Of a DNA stretch of 64,000 nt, positions 34,337 through 43,055 are shown piece by piece (the first letter of the stretch is position 1; each line of letters starts with the position of its first letter). This stretch comes from Chitinophagaceae bacterium (GTDB lineage: Bacteria > Bacteroidota > Bacteroidia > Chitinophagales > Chitinophagaceae): contig JADKAM010000002.1 of the NCBI GenBank assembly GCA_016715365.1, forward strand, positions 124,001-188,000, written 5' to 3'. A program made the translations under genes and the position numbers. The notes beneath the pieces were generated by a model. That model was not told where the DNA came from, did no database searches, and saw nothing but the letters and a program-made list of their open reading frames with translations.

Positions 34337-35050
34337 ATGAAAAATCTGATCTTATTGGGTATGTTGATTTTTGGATTGGTACTGGTTCAGTTTGCCCAGG
34401 GGCAAACAGTGGACGATATTATCAATAAACATGTAGAAGCAATGGGCGGCAGGCAAAAAATAATTACATTATCCAGCGCAATAATGACCAGTACCTTTAC
34501 TGCAATGAGCACAACATCACCTATAAATATTACTATAACCAAAAAGCATATGATTGGTTCACGTATTGATATAGATGCCGGTGGTGTTATTAATTACCAG
34601 TTAATTACTCCCCAAAACGGATGGATATTTACTCCCGTTGAAGGAGATAAAGAACCAAGGCCACTGGCAGAAGATCAGGTTAAATCATTACAGGTACAAT
34701 TAGATCTCCATGGCCCTTTTATTAATCACCGGGAAAAGGGAATTAAAATTGAGATGGCTGGTAAAGACTCTGTTGACGGTGTTTTGTGTTATAAACTAAA
34801 AGTTACATCACCCAATACCAATGTAACAGTTTACTTTATTAACAGCCAGTCTGGCCTGGTAGTTAAAACAAGCACTAAAATGTTTCAGTTTGGTAAGCTG
34901 GAAGATGTGGAAACCATGTACAGCGATTATAAGCAAAACGCAGATGGTTATTGGTTTGCTTACACCAATGTGGGGCCACGTGGCACAACCCATCATGAAA
35001 AAATTGTAACCAACGTTGCAGTTGATCTGAATATTTTTAAAGTAAAATAA
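34337..35050 (+). CDS. Exported LolA/outer-membrane lipoprotein-sorting-like protein
   Basis: A 237-residue periplasmic protein with a signal peptide (GLVLVQFAQGQ, cleaved near residue 22). The mature N-terminus TVDDIINKHVEAMGGRQKIITLSSAIMTSTF is typical of Bacteroidota LolA-like proteins (helix with an [EH]..GG pattern). Beta strands follow (INITITKKHMIGSRIDID, NYQLITPQNGWIFTPVEGD, CYKLKVTSPNTNVTVYFINSQSGLVVKTSTK, YWFAYTNVG). This fold binds acyl chains or hydrophobic ligands; an exact role cannot be given. It ends before a strong terminator and is not linked to the following gene. Confidence 0.8.
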   Translation: MKNLILLGMLIFGLVLVQFAQGQTVDDIINKHVEAMGGRQKIITLSSAIMTSTFTAMSTTSPINITITKKHMIGSRIDIDAGGVINYQLITPQNGWIFTPVEGDKEPRPLAEDQVKSLQVQLDLHGPFINHREKGIKIEMAGKDSVDGVLCYKLKVTSPNTNVTVYFINSQSGLVVKTSTKMFQFGKLEDVETMYSDYKQNADGYWFAYTNVGPRGTTHHEKIVTNVAVDLNIFKVK

Positions 35051-35065
35051 AGTAATACTTATATT

Positions 35066-35100
35066 GAAAAGTGTTCCGGATATTCCGGAACACTTTTTTA
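35066..35100 (+). terminator. Terminator of the LolA-like gene
   Basis: AAAAGTGTTCCGGA-TAT-TCCGGAACACTTTTTT, a 14-bp perfect stem with a T run. It also shows that the next gene cannot start at the in-frame ATG at 35071. Confidence 0.93.
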
Positions 35101-35130
35101 TTTGTACCTTCCTTCATTAACTTTTTTATT

Positions 35131-38100
35131 ATGAAAAAACTATTGCTGCTTTTCACCGTATTTGCTGTGTCAGAAAATGTAACTGCTCAAAAAAAGATAA
35201 ACGACGACAGTGTTTTATTCAGTAAGGTAAAATACCGCTCCATTGGTCCTTACCGTGGCGGAAGAAGCGGTGCTGCTGTGGGCGACCTTAACCAAAAAAA
35301 TACATTTTATTTTGGTGCTACCGGTGGTGGCGTTTGGAAAACAATTGATGGCGGCAGCAACTGGAAAAATATTACTGATAAATATTTTGGCGGGAGTATT
35401 GGCTGTGTTGCTGTGGCACCTAGCGATCCAACTGTTTTGTATGTGGGCGAAGGCGAAAATTCTTTGCGTGGAAATGTGAGTGAAGGCTTTGGTATCTGGC
35501 GTACTGATGATGGTGGCCGCAGCTGGCGCAACCTGGGTTTAAAAGATACCCGGCATATTATCCGCATCGTTATTCATCCAAAAAATCCGGATGTGGTTTG
35601 GGTTGCAGCCATGGGCCATTTATTTGGTCCCAATGAAGAGCGTGGTATTTTTAAAACTACCGACGGCGGAAAAAACTGGAAGAAAGTTTTGTATGTAAAT
35701 AACCAAACCGGTTGCAGCGATCTTGTAATGGAACCCGGCAACCCCGGCGTGTTGTATGCAGGTACCTGGCGCATGTTACGTACACCTTACAGCATGGAAA
35801 GTGGCGGAGAAGGCAGCGGGCTTTGGAAGAGTATTGATGGCGGCGAAACCTGGAAAAATATTTCAACAGCCAAAGGTTTGCCAAAAGGACTTTGGGGCAT
35901 TGTGGGCGTTGCTGTAAGCCAGAGTAATTCTGATAAAGTGTATGCCATCATGGAAAATAAAGATGGCGGATTATTTGTAAGCACAGATGCCGGAGAAACC
36001 TGGACACTGCAAAGCAGCGACAACAGTATTCGCCAGCGTGCCTGGTATTACACAAAAGTTTTTGTTGACCCCAAAAATGAAAACAATGTGTATGTACTGA
36101 ACGTTAATTTTTTAAAAAGTACAGATGGAGGAAAAACTTTTAAATCAATAAGAACACCGCATGGCGATCATCATGATCTGTGGATTGACCCTGCAGACGG
36201 AAACCGCATGATCATTGCCGATGATGGCGGTGCACAAATAAGTTTTGATGGCGGCGAAAACTGGAGTACGTATGAAAATCAGCCTACAGCGCAGTTTTAC
36301 AGGGTTAGTACCGATAATCATTTTCCCTACCGGATCCTGGGGGCTCAACAGGATAATTCTACAATAAGAATATTATCACGCAGCGACGGCGGACAAATTA
36401 CACAAAACGACTGGCAGGAAACTGCCGGAAATGAAAGTGGTTATGTGGTTGCCGATCCGCTAAATCCGGATATTATTTATGGCGGCAATTACAGCGGCTA
36501 CTTATCCCGGTTGGATCATAAAACCGGGGAGAACCGTGCCGTAAGTGTTTGGCCCGATGACCCGCTGGGCGGCGGTGCCGATGTGGCTAAATATCGTTTT
36601 CAATGGAACTTCCCCATTTTCTTTTCACCACACAATCCTAAAAAATTATATGCCGGCGGTAACCATTTATTTGTTACCGAAAATGAAGGTGCATCCTGGA
36701 CAGCACTGGGTGGAGACCTGACCACCAACGATAAAAAACGCCAGGCATCAAGTGGTGGCCCCATCACAAAAGACAATACGGGCGTAGAAGTGTATTGCAC
36801 TGTTTTTACGGCAACAGAATCTGCATTGGAAAAAGATCTGTTGTGGACAGGCAGTGATGATGGCCTGATACATGTAAGTAAAGACGGAGGAAAAAACTGG
36901 GAGAATGTAACCCCTGCAGCCGCAGGCCAGTGGATGATGTGGAACTGTGTAGAAACCGATCCGTTTAAAAAAGGCAAAGCCTATTTTGTGGGTACAAAAT
37001 ACAAGAGCGATGATTTTGCTCCTTATCTTTTTAAAACAGAAGATTACGGCAAAACCTGGACAAAAATAACCAACGGAATTAATGCCATGCATTTTACACG
37101 TGCTTTACGGGCAGATAAAAGAAGGTCGGGTTTATTGTATTGCGGCACAGAATATGGCATGTATATCAGTTATGATGATGGTGCCAACTGGAAACCCTTT
37201 CAGTTGAATTTACCAATGGTTCCCATTACTGATTTAACCATTAAAGAAAATGATCTGATCGTGGCTACACAAGGTAGAGCATTTTGGGTGCTGGATGATT
37301 TAACACCGGTACAGCAAAAAGACATTAGCATACTGGACAAAAAGTTATTTGCCTTTAGCGTAAATGATGTTTATCGCTATGATGGTTTCCAGATTTCCAG
37401 TCCAAAAAATGCAGGAATGAATCCGCCAAATGGTTCTGTTATTAATTATTATGTAAAAAATATTTCCGATTCGGCTAAAGCGAGTATTGATATCCTGGAT
37501 AAAAATAAAAAACTCATAAAATCTTTTTCTACCAAAGCAAAAGAGAAGGAAAATAAGATTGATGTAAGTGCAGGTATGAATCAATTTGTATGGAACATGC
37601 TATACCCACCTGCCGAAAAAGTAGATGGACAAATAATATGGCATGGAACCGTGCCTGGCCCCAAAGCTGCACCAGGACAGTATTTTTATAAAATTAAAGC
37701 TGAAAAAGATTCTGTTGAAGGAAGCTTCCATATTAAAGCAAATCCTGTATTTAATTTATCGCAGCAGGATTATGAAGAGCAGTTTAATTTTCTGATTGCT
37801 GTAAGGGATAAGTTTAATGATATACAGAAAGCCGGAAAAAATATCCGTGACATCCGCAGGCAGATCAACGAATTTATGGATAAGCAGGGTAAAGATGTTC
37901 CTAAAGAAATTAAACAACAGGCCGATACCATCAACAAACAAATGACAGCTATTGAGGAAGCGTTGCATCAAACCAAAGCAAAAAGCGGGCAGGATGTATT
38001 GAATTATCCAATCCGTTTGGATGATAAAATATCAGGCTTATACGATTTTGCGGTAAGCGGCAACAGTGCGCCGGCAAAGCAGGTTAAAGAAGCCTTTGCA

Positions 38101-38226
38101 GAATTAGGCGGACAGGCTGATGTACAATTGAATAAACTTAAAAAAATCATGGATGAGGACCTCATTAAATTCAATGCCATGATCAGGGAAAAAGCATTGC
38201 CGGTTATTGGAGTGAAGAAAGATTGA
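35131..38226 (+). CDS. Secreted VPS10/BNR-repeat beta-propeller protein
   Basis: A 1,031-residue exported protein. The ATG at 35131 gives the signal peptide MKKLLLLFTVFAVSENVTAQ. Then come at least seven Asp-box/BNR-like repeats of the form GGVWKTIDGGSNWKNIT, GIWRTDDGGRSWRNLG, GIFKTTDGGKNWKKV, GLWKSIDGGETWKNIS, LFVSTDAGETWTL, FLKSTDGGKTFKSI, LIHVSKDGGKNWENVT and LFKTEDYGKTWTKI. These form one or two propellers of the sortilin/VPS10 type, often auto-annotated as glycosyl hydrolase. The C-terminal 250 residues include a beta domain (FVWNMLYPPAEKVDGQIIWHG) and a coiled coil. No catalytic residues can be assigned, and there is no T9SS C-terminal domain. Confidence 0.85.
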   Translation: MKKLLLLFTVFAVSENVTAQKKINDDSVLFSKVKYRSIGPYRGGRSGAAVGDLNQKNTFYFGATGGGVWKTIDGGSNWKNITDKYFGGSIGCVAVAPSDPTVLYVGEGENSLRGNVSEGFGIWRTDDGGRSWRNLGLKDTRHIIRIVIHPKNPDVVWVAAMGHLFGPNEERGIFKTTDGGKNWKKVLYVNNQTGCSDLVMEPGNPGVLYAGTWRMLRTPYSMESGGEGSGLWKSIDGGETWKNISTAKGLPKGLWGIVGVAVSQSNSDKVYAIMENKDGGLFVSTDAGETWTLQSSDNSIRQRAWYYTKVFVDPKNENNVYVLNVNFLKSTDGGKTFKSIRTPHGDHHDLWIDPADGNRMIIADDGGAQISFDGGENWSTYENQPTAQFYRVSTDNHFPYRILGAQQDNSTIRILSRSDGGQITQNDWQETAGNESGYVVADPLNPDIIYGGNYSGYLSRLDHKTGENRAVSVWPDDPLGGGADVAKYRFQWNFPIFFSPHNPKKLYAGGNHLFVTENEGASWTALGGDLTTNDKKRQASSGGPITKDNTGVEVYCTVFTATESALEKDLLWTGSDDGLIHVSKDGGKNWENVTPAAAGQWMMWNCVETDPFKKGKAYFVGTKYKSDDFAPYLFKTEDYGKTWTKITNGINAMHFTRALRADKRRSGLLYCGTEYGMYISYDDGANWKPFQLNLPMVPITDLTIKENDLIVATQGRAFWVLDDLTPVQQKDISILDKKLFAFSVNDVYRYDGFQISSPKNAGMNPPNGSVINYYVKNISDSAKASIDILDKNKKLIKSFSTKAKEKENKIDVSAGMNQFVWNMLYPPAEKVDGQIIWHGTVPGPKAAPGQYFYKIKAEKDSVEGSFHIKANPVFNLSQQDYEEQFNFLIAVRDKFNDIQKAGKNIRDIRRQINEFMDKQGKDVPKEIKQQADTINKQMTAIEEALHQTKAKSGQDVLNYPIRLDDKISGLYDFAVSGNSAPAKQVKEAFAELGGQADVQLNKLKKIMDEDLIKFNAMIREKALPVIGVKKD

Positions 38227-38245
38227 ATACAGAAATAAGTTAATC

Positions 38246-38309
38246 ATCCCGCAAAGCCGCAAAGGTCACAAAGTATTTTTTCTTTGTGTACTTTGTTTCT
38301 TTGTGGGAT
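38246..38309. repeat. Imperfect inverted repeat built from CAAAG words
   Basis: The left arm ATCCCGCAAAGCCGCAAAGG... and the complement of the right arm (ATCCCACAAAGAAACAAAGT...) align over about 31 bp with several mismatches. Both arms iterate CAAAG. It lies between two plus-strand genes and could act as a terminator. Confidence 0.7.
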
Positions 38310-38332
38310 ATTTTTTTAATAAACCGGATACT

Positions 38333-38340
38333 TATCTTTG
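38333..38340 (+). promoter_or_regulatory. -7 promoter element flush with the methyltransferase start codon
   Basis: TATCTTTG ends 4 nt before the ATG at 38345. No TTG at 19 nt upstream. Confidence 0.55.
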
Positions 38341-38344
38341 CCGC

Positions 38345-39001
38345 ATGAACCTAAAAGCTTTCTCCTCTTCTTTTATAACCAAGTTTAGTTTTTTAAAACG
38401 TGCATTGGGTAATAAATCATTTCGCCTGCTGGATATTGGCGCCGGTAACCATTCTGCCACAAAAGCCAAAACTGTTTTTCCAAATTGCGAATACCACGGT
38501 GTAGATATGGAAAGAGATTACAACAACAGCGAAGCAGATCTTAAGCTGATGGATGCTTTTTATGAAATGGATCTTACCAAACTGAATTTTACCACTATAC
38601 CTGATAATTATTTTGATGCTATACAGATTGCACATGTGATCGAGCATTTGTATAATGGTGATGAAGTGATAAAAGGATTGTTACCCAAACTAAAAAGCGG
38701 TGGCTATATTTACCTGGAATATCCCGGAGAAAAAAGTACCCGCCTGCCCAGTATGCAGGGTTCATTGAATTTTAAAGATGACCCTACGCATGTGAGAGTT
38801 TATTCAGTAAAAGAATTAACGGCTTTGCTTGAAGCAAATGGATGTAAAGTTTTAAAAGGAGGTCTGCGCCGAAATGGCTGGTTTATTATGGCCACGCCTT
38901 TCAGAATTATTAAAACCTGGGTAAGCGGTAAAAAATTGCAAGGAAATATCTTTTGGGACCTGTTGGGGTTTGCTGAGTTTGTGTGGGCGAGGAAAAATTA
39001 A
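38345..39001 (+). CDS. Class I SAM-dependent methyltransferase, substrate unknown
   Basis: A 218-residue Rossmann-fold methyltransferase (Methyltransf_11-like). Motif I is LLDIGAGNHSATKAKTVFP (about residues 27-45), then the acidic loop HGVDMERDY, the motif IV region IPDNYFDAIQIAHVIEHLYNGDEVIKGLLPKLKSGGYIYLEYPGE, and a C-terminal part with FRIIKTWVSGKKLQGNIFWDLLGFAEFVWARKN. The HVIEHL string is typical of methyltransferases acting on small molecules or glycan precursors. I start at the ATG 38345, because a -7 box lies just before it and the upstream in-frame extension runs through the hairpin. No partner gene points to a substrate. Confidence 0.85.
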   Translation: MNLKAFSSSFITKFSFLKRALGNKSFRLLDIGAGNHSATKAKTVFPNCEYHGVDMERDYNNSEADLKLMDAFYEMDLTKLNFTTIPDNYFDAIQIAHVIEHLYNGDEVIKGLLPKLKSGGYIYLEYPGEKSTRLPSMQGSLNFKDDPTHVRVYSVKELTALLEANGCKVLKGGLRRNGWFIMATPFRIIKTWVSGKKLQGNIFWDLLGFAEFVWARKN

Positions 39002-39067
39002 AAATTTAAAATTAAAAATGAAGAACCTGCACTAATAAATTCCTAATTCTTAATTTTTAATTCTCAA
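39001..39067. repeat. AT-rich imperfect inverted repeat between convergent genes
   Basis: Left arm of AATTAAAAAT-type words (39001-39025) and right arm TTCTTAATTTTTAATTCTCAATTA (39047-39070) pair imperfectly. It lies between the convergent methyltransferase and trmD genes and may act as a weak terminator. Confidence 0.6.
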
Positions 39068-39742
39068 TTAATCCAGGAGGTCCGGCCTTCTCTCTTCCGT
39101 TCTTTTAACAGCTTGCTCATGACGCCATTCATCAATCAGTTTGTGATTACCACTCATTAAAATTTCGGGTACTTTCCATCCCCGGAATTCTTCGGGCCTT
39201 GTATAAACCGGGGGCGCTAATAAATTATCCTGGAAAGAATCTGTGAGGGCAGATGTTTCATCATTCAATACACCGGGAATCAACCTGCCAATGGCATCAA
39301 CCAAAACTGCTGCAGCCAGTTCGCCGCCGCTTAAAACATAATCGCCGATAGAAATTTCTTTGGTTACAAAATGATCTCTGAAACGTTGATCAACTCCTTT
39401 GTAGTGGCCGCATATCAGCAGTAAATTATTTTTTAAAGAAAAGCCGTTGGCCAATTGTTGATTAAATGTTTCGCCATCGGGCGTTAAAAAAATAATTTCG
39501 TCGTAGGTAGTTTCTTTCTGCAAATTTTCAACAGCATTAACCAGTGGCTCAATCATCATTACCATGCCGGCACCACCGCCAAATGCATAATCATCAACCT
39601 GTGCTCTTGCATAAGTAGTATGGTCTCTTAAATTAATTACGTTCACTTCAAGCAAGCCTTTATCTCTTGCTCTTTTCATGATGGAATGTGAAAAAGGGCT
39701 GTCTAATAAATTGGGAACAACGGAGATGATATCTATTTTCAT
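39068..39742 (-). CDS. trmD: tRNA (guanine-N1)-methyltransferase
   Basis: Makes m1G37 next to the anticodon in tRNAs reading G-initial codons, which prevents frameshifting; a dimeric SPOUT enzyme with a trefoil knot. The 224 residues carry the family blocks MKIDIISVVPNLLDSPFSHSI, DDYAFGGGAGMVMMIEPLVNAVE, LICGHYKGVDQRF, the knot IGDYVLSGGELAAAVLVDAIGRLIPGVL and the C-terminal PPVYTRPEEFRGWKVPEILMSGNHKLIDEWR. Its ATG overlaps the stop of the preceding TonB-like gene by 4 nt, so translation is probably coupled. No rpsP, rimM or rplS is beside it, unlike the arrangement in many bacteria. Confidence 0.97.
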   Translation of the reverse strand: MKIDIISVVPNLLDSPFSHSIMKRARDKGLLEVNVINLRDHTTYARAQVDDYAFGGGAGMVMMIEPLVNAVENLQKETTYDEIIFLTPDGETFNQQLANGFSLKNNLLLICGHYKGVDQRFRDHFVTKEISIGDYVLSGGELAAAVLVDAIGRLIPGVLNDETSALTDSFQDNLLAPPVYTRPEEFRGWKVPEILMSGNHKLIDEWRHEQAVKRTEERRPDLLD

Positions 39743-40203
39743 GAATGCTTATCTTCAAATACAAAAGTGATGGGTTGACGCCGGTAAGCATTTACTTTAC
39801 GGCCATGCTGGTATGCCGGTATCCAATTGGGTGATTTTTTAATAACTTTTATGGCTGCGTCTGCACAATAAGGATCCACCTGGTCGTAGTTCTCAGCGCT
39901 GATTTCTGCTAAAGTTCCATCACGGATAACGATGAATTTTACTATCACTGTTTGTTTAAATGTCTTTTTGCCCCGGGGAAACTTTACCAGGTCAACAATC
40001 CTTTCGGGGTGCAGATTCTTCATTAAATATTGTCTCCAGCCTTCATCACCTCCCGGAAAACTTGCTTCTACTTCTACTTTAGAAAAAATAAAGCTTACTT
40101 CCTTGATTGAATCTGACGACAAGTTTGGTGGTGGCACATCCTGAGCCATTGTGCTACCAGGCCTTAACAAGACGATGAATAATAAAACAAGAATAGGTTT
40201 CAT
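39739..40203 (-). CDS. Exported TonB C-terminal-domain protein
   Basis: A 154-residue protein with a signal peptide (MKPILVLLFIVLLRPGSTMAQ) and a TonB-like C-terminal domain: VEASFPGGDEGWRQYLMKNLHPE near residues 53-75, then VIVKFIVIRDGTLAEISAENYDQVDPYCADAAIKVIKKSPNWIPAYQHGRKVNAYRRQPITFVF. It lacks the transmembrane anchor and Pro-rich spacer of a working energy transducer, so it is probably a periplasmic protein using the same fold rather than a TonB that drives receptors. It overlaps trmD by 4 nt and follows the S4 gene by 13 nt, forming a three-gene run S4 - TonB-like - trmD. Confidence 0.86.
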   Translation of the reverse strand: MKPILVLLFIVLLRPGSTMAQDVPPPNLSSDSIKEVSFIFSKVEVEASFPGGDEGWRQYLMKNLHPERIVDLVKFPRGKKTFKQTVIVKFIVIRDGTLAEISAENYDQVDPYCADAAIKVIKKSPNWIPAYQHGRKVNAYRRQPITFVFEDKHS

Positions 40204-40216
40204 GATGAATCTTTTA

Positions 40217-40600
40217 TCAAATATCCATAAAGCTATCCAGATCCCTCTTATCTTTTTTCGAAGGCCGGCCTTGTTTGCTCATTCTTTTACCGGTATGAAA
40301 AACAGCCGCCTGGAATTGGATACGGTCCAGTTCTTCGGGAGGTGTTATATCGGTATAAAATTTTATGGCATCAATGTATTGTACCCGTTTAAATAACAAG
40401 CCGGTTACTTTTATCACCCAACGTTTGTTTTCAGTTTTTACTTCATACTCATCACCCACCTGCACAGAGCGGCTTGCTTTTGTATTTTCCCGGTTAAATT
40501 TTACTTTGCCATTGTCGCAGGCATCGCCTGCCTGGCTGCGGGTTTTAAACAACCTGATAGCCCATAAATATTTATCCAGCCTCAGTTTTTCTTTTTCCAT
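40217..40600 (-). CDS. S4-domain RNA-binding protein (Hsp15/HslR-like)
   Basis: A 127-residue cytoplasmic protein. The S4 RNA-binding domain covers about residues 4-65 (KLRLDKYLWAIRLFKTRSQAGDACDNGKVKFNRENTKASRSVQVGDEYEVKT). The C-terminal tail is basic (GKRMSKQGRPSKKDKRDLDSF), as in the heat-shock ribosome-associated factor Hsp15, which rescues 50S subunits carrying stalled peptidyl-tRNA. A role in ribosome rescue or rRNA binding is inferred from the family. A TATTTTTG -7 box ends 5 nt before its ATG, so it probably leads the S4 - TonB-like - trmD run. Confidence 0.88.
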   Translation of the reverse strand: MEKEKLRLDKYLWAIRLFKTRSQAGDACDNGKVKFNRENTKASRSVQVGDEYEVKTENKRWVIKVTGLLFKRVQYIDAIKFYTDITPPEELDRIQFQAAVFHTGKRMSKQGRPSKKDKRDLDSFMDI

Positions 40601-40605
40601 TAAAG

Positions 40606-40613
40606 CAAAAATA
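40606..40613 (-). promoter_or_regulatory. -7 promoter element flush with the S4 gene start codon
   Basis: The minus strand reads TATTTTTG (exact TAnnTTTG), 5 nt before the ATG at 40598-40600. Confidence 0.5.
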
Positions 40614-40684
40614 AATGCTTTTACAGCAAAGCTGATTAAAGGTTGCTGTAATTATGTATTTTTAATTTTCTAAACCTATCAAAC

Positions 40685-42898
40685 ATGCCAGTTTTTAAAA
40701 TTAAAATTTTCGTAGTTTTTATATGCATTGCACAATTGGCTGCAGCGCAAAACCGGGGAAAAATTAACTGGAATGCGGATGGCAATTCCTACACAAAAAT
40801 AAAAGACGGAAATATTGTTCAGGTAGATCCGGTTACCGAAGAAGAAATAGTGGTGGTTGATAAAACAAAACTTATTGATCCGGAAACAAATAAAACTTTA
40901 GTACTGCAATCGTACGAATTCAACAACAATTATACAAGGGTGCTTATTTTTACCAATACCGTTAAAGTGTGGCGCTACAATACCATGGGCGATTATTGGC
41001 TGTATGATATCATTGCCAATAAGTTAACCAAGATGGGTAAAAAGCTTTTACCACAGTCATTAATGTTTGCCAAATTTTCGCCCGATGGAAAAGCAGTGGC
41101 TTATGTTAGTGAGCACAATATTTATAGAGAAGATATCAGCAACGGAGAAATTACAAAACTTACCAAAGACGGCACCCGTAAACTGATCAACGGCACTTTT
41201 GATTGGGTGTACGAAGAAGAATTTAACTGCAGGGATGGATTCAGGTGGAGCCCCGATGGAACCATGATCGCTTTCTGGCAGGTTGATGCTACCAAAATAA
41301 AGGATTACTACATGTTGAATACAACTGATTCCAATTATTCGCAGGTAATACCGGTAGAATATCCAAAAGTTGGAGAAGCACCATCGGCTGTAAAAATTGG
41401 CGTGGTTAACATCAATACAAAAAATATAAAATGGATGGATATTGCCGGTGATCCGCAACAGCATTATTTACCGAGGATGGAATGGGCGGCTAAGTACGAG
41501 CTGGTTGTACAACAGCTTAACAGAAAGCAGCAGGAAAGTAAATTGATATACTGCAATGTTACCGATGGTAAAGCCAGGGTTTTCTGGACAGAGAACAACC
41601 AGGCCTGGGTAGATTTGAATACTTCAGATCCGAAGGGATGGAACTGGATAAATGACGGAAAAGAATTTATTTGGGTTAGTGAAAAAGACGGGTGGAGGCA
41701 TATTTATAAAATAAGCCGGGATGGAACTGTTGAGATTGATTTAACTACCGGTACTTATGATATTGAAGAAATAAAATGCATTGATGAAGCAAACAACCTT
41801 ATCTACTTTACTGCATCTCCTTATAATTCCACACAGTTGTACTTGTACAAAGTAAATATTCAGAAACCAACGCTGCTTAAAAAAATCCTGAACAGCATTA
41901 GCACAACAAAAGCAACAGTTGATGCTGTAGATGCCAATGGCAGAACGGGTATACATGGTTACCAGATTTCGCCAAACGGAAAATTTGCTTTTCATACCTA
42001 TTCAAGCCATAATACACCCAGGGTGCAGGAATGGCTGAAACTGCCGGCCAATAAACCGCTTAACGAAGCAAAAAGTATTGAAGCTACAGCTAAGATTGAT
42101 CCAACAGTTGATGTAGAGTTTGTAAATATTCAGGTTGATGATGCAATAACGCTGAATGGATGGATAAACAAGCCCAAAAATTTTGACTCCACAAAAAAAT
42201 ACCCGGTTGTATTTTATGTGTATGGCGAGCCGGCTTCTTCAACCGTTAAAGACAGTTACGGGGCACAAAATAATTTTTTATACAAAGGCGATATGCGTGC
42301 GGATGGTTACCTACAGGTAACTATTGATAACAGGGGCTCGCCGGTGTTAAAGGGTGCAGAATGGAGAAAATCCATTTACCGTAAAATAGGCGATATTAAT
42401 ATTGTTGATATGGCCAGGGGGTTTGAAAAATTATTGAGTATGAAACCTTATATGGATAAGGAACGTACTGCTGTTTGGGGATGGAGTGGTGGTGGTTCAT
42501 CAACGCTTCACCTGTTGTTCAGGTATCCCAATCTGTTTCAAACAGGTATTGCCATTGCGGCGGTATCAAACCAGTTGTTTTACGATAATATTTACCAGGA
42601 ACGCTACATGGGCCTGCCACAGGAAAACAGGGAAGATTTTATTAACGGATCACCGGTTACTTACGCAAAAAATTTAAAAGGTAATTTGTTATACATACAC
42701 GGTACCGGCGATGATAATGTTCATTTCAGCAATGCCGAATTATTGGTGAACGAACTGGTAAAATACAACAAGCAGTTTCAGTATATGGCTTATCCCAACC
42801 GGTCACATAGTATATCTGAAGGGGAAGGCACATTTCAACATTTATCAACCTTATACACCAACTATTTAAAGCAGCATTGCCCGCCGGGGGCTAAATGA
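40685..42898 (+). CDS. Secreted dipeptidyl peptidase IV-type S9 peptidase
   Basis: Exported serine exopeptidase that removes N-terminal dipeptides, usually after Pro or Ala. The 737-residue protein has a signal peptide (FVVFICIAQLAAAQ), a DPP-IV beta-propeller (about 80-450; FDWVYEEEFNCRDGFRWSPDGTMIAFWQ contains the Glu-Glu pair that holds the substrate amino terminus) and an alpha/beta-hydrolase domain. The catalytic triad is complete: S601 in GWSGGGS, D676 in HGTGDDNVHF and H708 in NRSHSISEG. It is transcribed alone with a strong terminator. Proline-rich peptide breakdown would complement the M28 and giant proteases of this window. Confidence 0.95.
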   Translation: MPVFKIKIFVVFICIAQLAAAQNRGKINWNADGNSYTKIKDGNIVQVDPVTEEEIVVVDKTKLIDPETNKTLVLQSYEFNNNYTRVLIFTNTVKVWRYNTMGDYWLYDIIANKLTKMGKKLLPQSLMFAKFSPDGKAVAYVSEHNIYREDISNGEITKLTKDGTRKLINGTFDWVYEEEFNCRDGFRWSPDGTMIAFWQVDATKIKDYYMLNTTDSNYSQVIPVEYPKVGEAPSAVKIGVVNINTKNIKWMDIAGDPQQHYLPRMEWAAKYELVVQQLNRKQQESKLIYCNVTDGKARVFWTENNQAWVDLNTSDPKGWNWINDGKEFIWVSEKDGWRHIYKISRDGTVEIDLTTGTYDIEEIKCIDEANNLIYFTASPYNSTQLYLYKVNIQKPTLLKKILNSISTTKATVDAVDANGRTGIHGYQISPNGKFAFHTYSSHNTPRVQEWLKLPANKPLNEAKSIEATAKIDPTVDVEFVNIQVDDAITLNGWINKPKNFDSTKKYPVVFYVYGEPASSTVKDSYGAQNNFLYKGDMRADGYLQVTIDNRGSPVLKGAEWRKSIYRKIGDINIVDMARGFEKLLSMKPYMDKERTAVWGWSGGGSSTLHLLFRYPNLFQTGIAIAAVSNQLFYDNIYQERYMGLPQENREDFINGSPVTYAKNLKGNLLYIHGTGDDNVHFSNAELLVNELVKYNKQFQYMAYPNRSHSISEGEGTFQHLSTLYTNYLKQHCPPGAK

Positions 42899-42917
42899 GC
42901 AGCATAAAAAAATAAAA

Positions 42918-42955
42918 GAAAATGCGTTTCGTTTGCGAAACGCATTTTCTTTTTA
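42918..42955 (+). terminator. Terminator of the DPP-IV-type gene
   Basis: AAAATGCGTTTCG-TTTG-CGAAACGCATTTT, a perfect 13-bp stem followed by CTTTTT. Confidence 0.93.
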
Positions 42956-43055
42956 ATAAAGATTGTGAAACGGTTAGCCAATAACAAAATATTTAAAATA
43001 TTAGTTATTGAATTTGCGATAATATATGCAACTTTGACGCATCAACTAATTTAAC